From Granulosicoccus sp045106855 (lineage in GTDB: Bacteria > Pseudomonadota > Gammaproteobacteria > Granulosicoccales > Granulosicoccaceae): a stretch of DNA of 64,000 bases. Shown here piece after piece: positions 51,960 to 60,335 of this stretch. Below the pieces are notes generated by a model. That model worked only from the letters and a program-made list of their open reading frames with translations. It did no database searches and had not been told where the DNA came from. The position numbers and the translations under genes are program-made. The stretch is taken from assembly GCA_045106855.1 (NCBI GenBank), contig JBGCFI010000024.1, forward strand, positions 144,742 to 208,741, written 5' to 3'. Every line of letters starts with the position of its first letter. Positions within the stretch are counted from its first letter, which is position 1.

Positions 51960-54263
51960 GTGTTTGCAAAATTATTCAAAAACTGGCCCCTGCGTCAACA
52001 AATCATTCTGGTTATGGGATGTACCATCCTGGCGGTAGGGCTCTCGGCGGCAGAGTTTGTGCGATTCAATGAAAATCGCGCATTTGAACGAAACTTCCGT
52101 GATCAGACTCAGAAGCTGGTATCCATGCTCTCTGCAACGTCACTGGATGCGATTCTGAGTGAGGATCGGCCGGTACTGGACACAACGATCAAACAGCTGA
52201 CAGATAACGATGCGGATGTCGAAGCGGTTTACATCTTTAATGAGAATGACGAAATTCTTACTGAATGGCGACGTAGCGATTACATCAATCAAGCGTTGTG
52301 TCTGGACTTCTCACACGATGTACTTCTGGAAGGTGAGTCCTTTGGACGCATAGATGTCACCTGGAATGTTCAGCGCCAACAATCCGAAATTCGTGAATAC
52401 GCCATAAAGATCTATTTATACGCAGCTGGTATTTCACTGGTACTGGCGTTACTGGTCGTTGGTTTGATCAACGGCCTGGTCGTCACACCGATACGCGCCA
52501 TTCACAATCACTTGTTGACTTTGCAAGCCAATAAGGCAAAGGGAGATCTGGATGTTGTCGCTGCTCGCGAATTGATCGACCTGGGCAGCTCGGTAAACGA
52601 GTTGGGCAATATTCTGGAACTGCGCAAACAGAAAGAGAAAGAGCTGGAAGAGGCATCAACGGCAAAATCAGAATTCCTGGCCAACATGTCGCACGAGCTT
52701 CGAACTCCAATGAATGGTGTTCTTGGAATGCTCTCATTGATTAAAGGTACCAATCTGGATCCCGAACAAACAGAACAGGTAAAAATTGCCACAACTTCGG
52801 GGAGAAGTCTCTTAACCCTGATAAACGATATTCTGGATTTCTCCAAAGTCGAAGCGGGCAAACTGGAATTTGAATCTATCGAATTCGATCTGGAAGAAGT
52901 TGTGGAGGGTTGCGCCATTGCCTTGTCTGAGCAAGCCAACGGAAAGAACCTGGAACTGCTCTGCCATATCAGCGGTGATATTCACCAGACAGTCGAGGGT
53001 GATCCGACTCGCTTGAGGCAGGTGCTGACCAACCTGATGGGCAATGCCGTAAAATTTACTTCAGAAGGGCAAGTCTCGGTCAACGTGAAGCTGATGGGCA
53101 CCACGGAAAAAGACTCGCGACTACTTTTCTCAATCACCGATACCGGTGTTGGCATCGCGCAAGACGCGCTCGACTCTGTGTTCCAGTCGTTCGCACAAGC
53201 TGACGGTTCCACTACCCGCAAATACGGTGGTACCGGACTGGGCCTTGCCATCAGCAGACGCCTGATCGAGGGCATGGGTGGAAAAATCGGCGTAACCTCC
53301 ACCGTTGGTGAAGGCAGTAACTTCTGGTTTGAACTCAACTTGCCATCCTCAGGCGAAACTCTCACCGAAGTTGCCCGCCAACAAAGCGTCGATGCATCAC
53401 ACGTCATGCTAATCGAGAACAATGCCTCGATGGTCAAGCAGCTACAAACACTGTTGGCGGAATTATCGCTGGCAACCACAACCGTTGAAAACGGGGCCCG
53501 GGCACTTGAGGAAATCAGAAGCGCTGTCGACAATGGCCGTGCACCTGACATCATCATGTTTGGTGCAACACTGGCCGACATGCCGGGTGCGGTGTTTGCC
53601 CGTTGTGTAGAGGCCGACCCTCTCTACGACGGCATAAGCCTTGTCCCCATGGCATACGTGACGGATCAAGTGCCCGAATTGTATCCCCACAAGAATCAAC
53701 GCATAGCCGCACAAATTACCAAGCCGGTAAAGCGATCAGAGCTAGGCAGCATTCTTAATCGCGCCGTGAGAAACGAATTCAACGAGACTTTTGTTGAGGA
53801 CACCGGAAATACCTTACGCAGAGACGCTTACAAACAACTGAATATTCTGGTTGTTGAAGACAATGCTGTGAACCAGGAAGTCGCCCTGGGAATGCTGGAA
53901 AAAATCGGTTTCAACGCCTCCGTTGCCGACAATGGACAAGAAGGTATTGATCGACTGGCAAGCGAGTCATTCGACCTGGTACTCATGGACTGCCAGATGC
54001 CGGTTCTGGATGGATATGCTGCCACCCACGCGCTTCGAGCGCGTGAGTCCGAACTAGGCAAAGAACGACTTCCGATTATTGCGCTCACGGCGAACGCGAT
54101 GACAGGAGACGCTGAAAAATGCTTTGCGGCAGGAATGGATGATTACTTGTCCAAACCCTTTGAGGAACACATGCTGGAAGAGAAAATCGTGTTCTGGTTA
54201 TCAACCCACCTGTCGGAGCTGTTGGCTGAAGATCAAGCCAACATCCTCGATAAGGCAGCGTGA
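51960..54263 (+). CDS. Hybrid histidine kinase with one degenerate receiver
   Basis: This inner-membrane kinase of 767 residues starts at a GTG. Helices at about 11-33 and 147-170 flank a periplasmic sensor domain of about 110 residues. A HAMP-like stretch and coiled coil lead to HisKA (phospho-His245 in ANMSHELRTPMNG), then HATPase_c (TDTGVGIA; GGTGLGLAISRRLIE). The first receiver-like domain (about 480-600) lacks its phosphoacceptor: the DLVLMD motif reads DIIMFGAT, with Gly535 at the Asp position. The second receiver (about 622-740) is normal, with Asp677 in LVLMDCQMPVLDG. There is no HPt, so it needs an outside one, such as that of the divergent BarA-like kinase. The fusion gene follows after 10 bases. 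Confidence 0.93.
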   Translation: MFAKLFKNWPLRQQIILVMGCTILAVGLSAAEFVRFNENRAFERNFRDQTQKLVSMLSATSLDAILSEDRPVLDTTIKQLTDNDADVEAVYIFNENDEILTEWRRSDYINQALCLDFSHDVLLEGESFGRIDVTWNVQRQQSEIREYAIKIYLYAAGISLVLALLVVGLINGLVVTPIRAIHNHLLTLQANKAKGDLDVVAARELIDLGSSVNELGNILELRKQKEKELEEASTAKSEFLANMSHELRTPMNGVLGMLSLIKGTNLDPEQTEQVKIATTSGRSLLTLINDILDFSKVEAGKLEFESIEFDLEEVVEGCAIALSEQANGKNLELLCHISGDIHQTVEGDPTRLRQVLTNLMGNAVKFTSEGQVSVNVKLMGTTEKDSRLLFSITDTGVGIAQDALDSVFQSFAQADGSTTRKYGGTGLGLAISRRLIEGMGGKIGVTSTVGEGSNFWFELNLPSSGETLTEVARQQSVDASHVMLIENNASMVKQLQTLLAELSLATTTVENGARALEEIRSAVDNGRAPDIIMFGATLADMPGAVFARCVEADPLYDGISLVPMAYVTDQVPELYPHKNQRIAAQITKPVKRSELGSILNRAVRNEFNETFVEDTGNTLRRDAYKQLNILVVEDNAVNQEVALGMLEKIGFNASVADNGQEGIDRLASESFDLVLMDCQMPVLDGYAATHALRARESELGKERLPIIALTANAMTGDAEKCFAAGMDDYLSKPFEEHMLEEKIVFWLSTHLSELLAEDQANILDKAA

Positions 54264-54273
54264 GGGATCTGGG

Positions 54274-57200
54274 ATGAACTCTGAAAATTTCATAAAGAAT
54301 GTGGCTATGCATAATTGCATCCGTAAGTGCAGAGAAAGGCACGGCCCTCCGATAGGCCTGCTACTGATTGCTGTCTCGTTGCTGAGCTTTAGTGGAAATG
54401 CACTGGCGATCCCTTCACCGGATCTGGTTATCAATCTGTCTGCCAGTGTTGCTCAGTTACTCGGACTACTCAGTGTGGTCTTCGGTGGCTTCGCCATGTC
54501 GGCTAAGAAAAAGGCTTCCAAGAAGCGGGCATCCACATCCATGGGTGGCAAGATTGCGCTGGGTGTAGCAGTTGTCATGCTAATGGGATCGCTGGCAACG
54601 AACGCCTTGCAATACACCGGTTCTCTGGATCTGAAGAACAAGCGCCTGCATACCAATCTGGTACGCAAGTCCGTGGAAAACGGCGAAGCGGTTGGAGACG
54701 TCAGTCTCAAGACCCTTTCGTTCAGTGACCAGCTATCACATCCGCAAGGCGTCTCTACAGAGACTCTGGCCGAGTGGCTTGACACAGGTGTACCCGTCAA
54801 CATCATTGATGTGCGTGAAAACGAAGAGTTTGAAACAGGTGCTATCGAAGGTGCCGCGCATCTTCGTTACCCGGACGTACTATCACGTGCATCCTTGTTT
54901 CCTGACAACACCAAAACACTCCTACTGTGCTACTCGGGTAACCGCAGCTCAGAGCTGTGTGGTGAGCTAACCAAACAGGGCAAGCAGTGTAACTTCATGA
55001 TGGGCGGTTACGAGAAGTGGCTGACAGAGTCACGACCTCTATCCTCATCAGTAGATCTGACGATGGATGATCTTCGTCAACTGCCGGATTTCAAGAACAA
55101 GGATCTTCTACTGGATACACCTGATGTACACAAGCTTGTCCAGGAAGAGGGAGCCGGTTTTCTTGATGTTCGATATCCGAATGACTTCGTTAAGGGCCAC
55201 TTGCCAGGCGCTGTCAACATCACCATGCGTGCGTTGAGTAGTGCAGCCCTGGCTGAGAGAATCACTTCACTTGAAGATAAGCCCTATATCGCGGCCTGCT
55301 ATGACAAGCGCAGCTGTTTCTACGGCCAGTTAATCGGTTTACGTCTGGAACGGGCAGGTTTGGACTTTCGTGGTCGATACACCGTGCCGCACGAATACTA
55401 CATTCCAAAGAGCAGTAGTCGTGCGCACGTACAAGCCTGGCAGGCCAGTCAGCAGCAGCTGACTCTGGCAAGCTTCATCGTCACGCCCATGCAAAACATC
55501 CTCAACAAACTGGTTGATGTTACGGGTCATTACGCCTTGGCACTACTTGGCATCGTGCTGATCATTCGCTTGATTCTTCTGCCATTGTCTTTAAAGGCAG
55601 AGCGCGACACACGCGTACAAAAATCGCTGGCGGGTCGTATTGCCGATATCAAGGATGAACTGGGAGAACACCCCAGGGCCATGACAGATGCCACGATGCA
55701 GCTGTATAAGCGCTATAAGATTCGACCGATAATCAACATGCTGGCCAGCCTGTTTCAGCTGAGCCTTATGTTATTGTTCTACTCGGCAGTCAACAAAAGT
55801 GCGGCTGGTTGGTCACACAACTTCCTATGGTTCAACGAAGCATCCGCGACCGATCCTTTGATGATCATGCCGGTACTCGCAGCTGCCTTGTTTGTTGGTG
55901 TTCTGGCGACACAGAGTCCTGCGCAAACAACACGTAAGCTTCTACTTTATGTATTAGGTGGTGTGGCACTACTGTGGCTGCTTCAAGCCTTGAGCGCGGC
56001 CGTTAATCTGTACCTTGCTGTGAGCATGCTATTCCTCATTGCTCAAAGTGTGCTGTTCAAAGTGATTGGCAACAAACGCGAATGGGACACTGCAGGTCTG
56101 GATAAAACCAATACTATCGAAGATACAGGTCTTATCCCACTGTCTCAGGCGCATTACCTACCTGAATCTACGGGCAAGAAGGCTGCACGCCTCGGTGAGC
56201 TGATTGAAGCAGGCTATAACGTGCCTGATGGATTCGTGTTCACTAGCGAGATCACAAACCGTACTCGCACTCAGCCCACAAAACCACTGCTTAAGAGTGC
56301 GGAAACCAAGATACTCGACAAGATGTGGAAGAAACTGTCCACCAAAAAAGTGGCGGTACGTAGTTCGGGTGCTAACGAAGACGGTGAAGACAGCAGCTTT
56401 GCCGGTGTCTATGAGTCCATACTCAACGTCACACGCGATAACCTGGAAGATGCTGTAAGAGAGGTTTATCTGTCATTGGGATCAGATCGCTCAACGGCCT
56501 ACACACAGAGCACCGTCGAGGCAGGTCAGGAGATCCCCGTTGATCAAGGTGGGGTTGTTATCCAGAAGATGGTAGCAGCTGAGTATGCTGGCGTTATGTT
56601 CACAGAACATCCGGGTACGACAGGTGCCATGATGGTGGAGATGGTGACAGGACTTGGCGAAGATCTGGTCAGCGGCAACGTAACCCCTGACACCTTCGCT
56701 TATGGAAAGCTGAGCGGTGACATGCTCGTGGCTGAGTCCAGCGTGAGTACGCCTGCGCCGATCGAAATTGCACCGCTATTGGCCCTGGGTCGCGAACTGG
56801 AAGCCTTGTTCGGTCAACCACAGGATATTGAATGGGCCTATGCACGTGGCAAGTTCTACTTGTTACAGGCACGTGATATCACACGCTCGGTCAGTCAGGG
56901 AAAATCCTTAAAGAACCTTGCCGAGAAAGAACGTCGCAAGCTACTACAGAACCTGCTGGGTACTCGTAAGCGTGTCCGCAAGAGCGATAAAATAGACGCT
57001 AATGAGCCGGTCTATGTACAAAGTGAATTGTCTGAGTTACTGCCACGACCAACGCCACTAAGTGCTGATTTCATGGAGCGACTATGGTCTGCAGGCGGCA
57101 GTACGGATCTGGCATGCAGCGAGCTGGGTATTCCCTACAATGTGCACTTCCGGTCAATGCCTTACATCAACACGGTGTTTGGCTGGACCTATGTGAACAA

Positions 57201-58695
57201 GCAGGAAGAGAAACGCAGACTGGGCAAAGGACCGGGAGCTATGGCCTCTTTCCACCTTGCGCGTAATGCCGAGAGCACGCAACAGCATTTCACTGAAGAG
57301 TTTTTGCCACGATTCCAGGCAGAGATGATTGAACGAAATGCGGTAGCCATGGAACGTCTGAGCCTGGTGGCTGCAACCGAGCTGCTTAAAGCCTGGGTGC
57401 AACGCTTTGTCGAGGAAACTTACTGCGAAGCAGAGCGTATCAACATCAGCGCAGACTTTCATATGAAATCCGCACTGGACAAACTCAAGTCTGCCGATCT
57501 TGAGCCTACGAAATACCTCAACGACCATGAAGAGACGGTTGTCAGTCGTGCCATGTCGTTGCTCAATAGCAAAAACATCACAGCTGAAGCCATTGAGGAA
57601 TTTCTGTTGACCTTCGGACATCGTGCACCTCTGGACTACGAGCTTTCCGAGCCACGTTTTTCCGAGGACATGAACCTGGTACGTCAATACATTGAACGCA
57701 GCACGCAAAGCACCAGCGAGCAGGAATCCGATCCGGCTGCACAATTGCCGGACAAGAAAGTTCTGCAGATCAGTGTCAAGCGGGCAAGAGACTTCATGCG
57801 CCTGAAAGAAGAGGCCAAGCACTATTGCCTTATAGAGCTGTCTCAGATAAGACGTTTGCTGCTAGCTATTGACCACAAGTTGCAGCTGGATGGACGTGTC
57901 TTCCAGTTGACGATCGATGAGGTGGCGGAACTTGCCAATACCTCGGCACGTCGCCAGCTACTGAGTATTGCAGACGAGCGCTTCGAAGCCTCCATAGCCT
58001 GGAAGTCATTGCAATTGCCAGCCTCACTGTCAATTTCAGATCTGGAACGTATCGACATGATGACCGGAACCCGTCCGGATGTTGTCCAACTGGGCGAGCT
58101 TGCCGGCAAACGCGTCGCTGGTGAGAGCGAAGTTGTGGGTACCGTCAGAGTGATCACCAACGTCGATGAGATTCACACCTTTAAACAAGGTGAGATTCTG
58201 GTTGCCAGAATGACGGATCCCACCTGGTATCCCCTGTTTAGCCAGGCTCGAGGCATCATCACCGAAGTGGGTGGCTGGCTTAGCCATGCTGCTATCGTCG
58301 CCCGTGAATATGATCTACCGGCCATCGTTGGTGTCAACGGGGTTTGCAATAGACTGCAAAGTGGCGATGTGGTGCGCATGACACTGTCAGGCTCCATTGA
58401 ACAGGTCGCCGACCAGCGAGCTGCTCAGTCAAAGGTATCCGGTGCTGGCACAACGGCAGCGAACGACAGTGCTAACAGCACAATGTCGGAAGGTGAACGT
58501 GAACAGCGTAATGTCTATCAGCTCAGCGCCCGAAAGCTGTTCAGTTACAGCCAGAGTGTTGAACGTCGAGCCATGAAACAGCGCATCAGCGATCGCCGAG
58601 CACAGCCTCGATTCAGCGAAACAGGTGAACTCGAGCAAGACCGGCGTCTGGCTAATCGACTGGCCAACGCGGAAAAAATGCGTAAGGCCGGTTAA
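54274..58695 (+). CDS. Fusion: membrane helices, two rhodanese domains, YidC/Oxa1 core, ATP-grasp and phosphohistidine domains
   Basis: The product has 1473 residues, with a start ATG at 54274 and AGGG upstream. Helices at about 26-46, 55-75 and 92-112 precede rhodanese 1 (163-255; Cys219 in LLLCYSGNRSS) and rhodanese 2 (262-390; Cys342 in AACYDKRSCFYG). Residues 400-605 match YidC/Oxa1, including the groove arginine Arg432 in LIIRLILLPLSLKAERD and a cytoplasmic coiled-coil hairpin. Residues 620-870 are a PPDK/PEP-synthase-type ATP-grasp domain (STGKKAARLGELIEAGYNVP; VAVRSSGANEDGEDSSFAG). A helical region (900-1250) includes SELLPRPTPLS. Residues 1285-1375 are the swivelling domain with His1338 (GGWLSHAAIVAREYDLPA). 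No PEP-binding TIM barrel is present, so the layout is closer to rifampin phosphotransferase than to full PPDK. The function is unknown. It forms an operon with the upstream kinase (10-base gap). Confidence 0.9.
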   Translation: MNSENFIKNVAMHNCIRKCRERHGPPIGLLLIAVSLLSFSGNALAIPSPDLVINLSASVAQLLGLLSVVFGGFAMSAKKKASKKRASTSMGGKIALGVAVVMLMGSLATNALQYTGSLDLKNKRLHTNLVRKSVENGEAVGDVSLKTLSFSDQLSHPQGVSTETLAEWLDTGVPVNIIDVRENEEFETGAIEGAAHLRYPDVLSRASLFPDNTKTLLLCYSGNRSSELCGELTKQGKQCNFMMGGYEKWLTESRPLSSSVDLTMDDLRQLPDFKNKDLLLDTPDVHKLVQEEGAGFLDVRYPNDFVKGHLPGAVNITMRALSSAALAERITSLEDKPYIAACYDKRSCFYGQLIGLRLERAGLDFRGRYTVPHEYYIPKSSSRAHVQAWQASQQQLTLASFIVTPMQNILNKLVDVTGHYALALLGIVLIIRLILLPLSLKAERDTRVQKSLAGRIADIKDELGEHPRAMTDATMQLYKRYKIRPIINMLASLFQLSLMLLFYSAVNKSAAGWSHNFLWFNEASATDPLMIMPVLAAALFVGVLATQSPAQTTRKLLLYVLGGVALLWLLQALSAAVNLYLAVSMLFLIAQSVLFKVIGNKREWDTAGLDKTNTIEDTGLIPLSQAHYLPESTGKKAARLGELIEAGYNVPDGFVFTSEITNRTRTQPTKPLLKSAETKILDKMWKKLSTKKVAVRSSGANEDGEDSSFAGVYESILNVTRDNLEDAVREVYLSLGSDRSTAYTQSTVEAGQEIPVDQGGVVIQKMVAAEYAGVMFTEHPGTTGAMMVEMVTGLGEDLVSGNVTPDTFAYGKLSGDMLVAESSVSTPAPIEIAPLLALGRELEALFGQPQDIEWAYARGKFYLLQARDITRSVSQGKSLKNLAEKERRKLLQNLLGTRKRVRKSDKIDANEPVYVQSELSELLPRPTPLSADFMERLWSAGGSTDLACSELGIPYNVHFRSMPYINTVFGWTYVNKQEEKRRLGKGPGAMASFHLARNAESTQQHFTEEFLPRFQAEMIERNAVAMERLSLVAATELLKAWVQRFVEETYCEAERINISADFHMKSALDKLKSADLEPTKYLNDHEETVVSRAMSLLNSKNITAEAIEEFLLTFGHRAPLDYELSEPRFSEDMNLVRQYIERSTQSTSEQESDPAAQLPDKKVLQISVKRARDFMRLKEEAKHYCLIELSQIRRLLLAIDHKLQLDGRVFQLTIDEVAELANTSARRQLLSIADERFEASIAWKSLQLPASLSISDLERIDMMTGTRPDVVQLGELAGKRVAGESEVVGTVRVITNVDEIHTFKQGEILVARMTDPTWYPLFSQARGIITEVGGWLSHAAIVAREYDLPAIVGVNGVCNRLQSGDVVRMTLSGSIEQVADQRAAQSKVSGAGTTAANDSANSTMSEGEREQRNVYQLSARKLFSYSQSVERRAMKQRISDRRAQPRFSETGELEQDRRLANRLANAEKMRKAG

Positions 58696-58704
58696 GCCTT
58701 CCGC

Positions 58705-58737
58705 GAGGGGATCTGTGTACTAATCGCAGATCCCCTC
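58705..58737 (+). terminator. Hairpin terminator after the fusion gene
   Basis: GAGGGGATCTG (58705-58715) and CAGATCCCCTC (58727-58737) form a perfect 11-pair stem with an 11-base loop, starting ten bases after the stop. It is followed by ATTAACG, not a T-run. It should separate the fusion transcript from the TRAP genes. Confidence 0.7.
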
Positions 58738-58970
58738 ATTAACGCACCGATTCTGTGCGAGCTCTATCGCAGGGCCACCAAGGGTGGCTACCAGACAACG
58801 ATACTCCGCCAAATCCTGCCAGCTCTTTGCTCCTTATTTGCTCTGCAGCACATCTAACAACTATTCCTCCATGTACACGGTCTTATGCCTGTGTTGTAAT
58901 TAGGGAATGGGCTTGCGTCACACCGACGAAAGCACAGAAACCCTAAACATTTCCTGGAGGAAATAGAAAT

Positions 58971-60068
58971 ATGTCACGACGTAAATTTCTGACTGGCAGT
59001 GCCGCCGGCCTGACAGCCGTTGCAGGCGCGGGCCTTATTACCGGTGCGCCAGCCATCGCGCAGTCAAAAGTGAAACTCACGGTTGTGTCTACCTGGCCAC
59101 GAGATTTCCCGGGTCTGGGTACTAGCGCACAACGTCTAGTGGCGCGTATCAGCGAGCTGTCCGAAGGACGTATCGAGACAGAATACTTCGCCTCTGGTGA
59201 ACGTGTTGGTCCATTTGACTCGTTTGACGAAGTGGCCTCTGGTAACGCTCAAGCGTATATCGGTGCTGATTACTACTGGAAAGGCAAGCACCCTGCATTT
59301 GCCTACTTCACCGCGGTACCTATGGGTCTGACCACCACAGAGTGGACAGCCTGGATCAAGTTCATGGACGGTCAAACGTTGTGGGATGAGGTCAGCGCAG
59401 AATTTGGCATCAAAGCGCTGCCTTGTGGCTCAACTGGTTGTCAGATGGGTGGCTGGTTCAACAAGGAGATCGAGAGTGCTGACGATCTTAAAGGTCTCAA
59501 GATGCGCATCCCCGGACTCGGTGGCGACGTCATGGCCAAACTGGGCGCATCACCTGTATCACTGCCTGGATCGCAGATTTATGAAAATCTGGTTTCCGGC
59601 TCTATTGACGCCACTGAGTGGGTGGGTCCTTACAACGACTACTTCATGAAGTTTTATGAAGCTGCCAAGTACTACTATACGGCTGGTATGCACGAGCCTG
59701 GCAGTTCTCTGGCATTCGGTATGAACAAAGAGTTCTGGGAAGGATTATCCAAGACCGACCAGGCCATCATCACAGCGTGCTGCTATGAGGAACATGCCAA
59801 CCAGTACGACGAAGCCACAGCCCGTAACGGTGAATATCTACAAAAGATGATCAACGAGAACGGTGTTGAGCTCCGGGATTTCAACGATGATACTTACGAT
59901 AGCTTCCAGGAGGCCGCTGAAGAGGTCTTCGAAGAGACACGTGATCACAGCGCACTGGCTGCCAAAGTACACGACAGCTTTGCCTCAGCACGCTCAGAGC
60001 TGGGTGCCTGGATGAAAAGCGCAGGCGTTGGTTTCAGCAACCAGCGTAACCGCGTTCTGGATATCTAG
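58971..60068 (+). CDS. dctP: TRAP transporter substrate-binding protein, TakP-like
   Basis: This protein of 365 residues has a twin-arginine signal (SRRKFLTGSAAGLTAVAGAG, cleavage after PAIAQ). The mature protein shows the TakP-type segments KMRIPGLGGDVMAKLGASPV, SGSIDATEWVGPYNDYF and YYYTAGMHEPGSSLAF, which in TakP bind a 2-oxo acid with a metal ion. Import of pyruvate or similar keto acids is therefore likely but unproven. TGGAGGAAA seven bases before the ATG is a strong ribosome site. It is the first gene of a TRAP operon, and a hairpin follows it before dctQ. Confidence 0.92.
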   Translation: MSRRKFLTGSAAGLTAVAGAGLITGAPAIAQSKVKLTVVSTWPRDFPGLGTSAQRLVARISELSEGRIETEYFASGERVGPFDSFDEVASGNAQAYIGADYYWKGKHPAFAYFTAVPMGLTTTEWTAWIKFMDGQTLWDEVSAEFGIKALPCGSTGCQMGGWFNKEIESADDLKGLKMRIPGLGGDVMAKLGASPVSLPGSQIYENLVSGSIDATEWVGPYNDYFMKFYEAAKYYYTAGMHEPGSSLAFGMNKEFWEGLSKTDQAIITACCYEEHANQYDEATARNGEYLQKMINENGVELRDFNDDTYDSFQEAAEEVFEETRDHSALAAKVHDSFASARSELGAWMKSAGVGFSNQRNRVLDI

Positions 60069-60192
60069 ATTCACCTCAGACGTCTCGAAAGATCGAGTTA
60101 GCTTGGCCAGCCAAGGGTACTCATGAACATAGTGGCTTTGTCCAACAGCCGCAACGTTCATAATATGTCCGGACGCTGGCGCTATCTCCAGA

Positions 60193-60223
60193 CGACAGTC
60201 AGGGCTGTTTTGCCTGACTGTCG
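60193..60223 (+). terminator. Intercistronic hairpin between dctP and dctQ
   Basis: CGACAGTCAGG (60193-60203) and CCTGACTGTCG (60213-60223) form a perfect 11-pair stem with a nine-base loop in the 267-base gap after dctP. No T-run follows. It probably limits read-through or protects the dctP transcript, raising binding-protein output. Confidence 0.7.
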
Positions 60224-60335
60224 CTTCCCGTCAACGCAATGCCTGACAACACCTGACCTTTTCAGCCTCCTCTTTTCAAAGAGGAATGAAGGTATCTGCG
60301 ACTGACATGCCAACCTGTGATCAAAATGACCGCTT

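Noticed and set aside
54124..54273. A 50-residue N-terminal extension of the rhodanese-YidC fusion.
   Set aside because: It overlaps the end of the upstream kinase gene in another frame. The ATG at 54274 has a good ribosome site and leads directly into hydrophobic segments.
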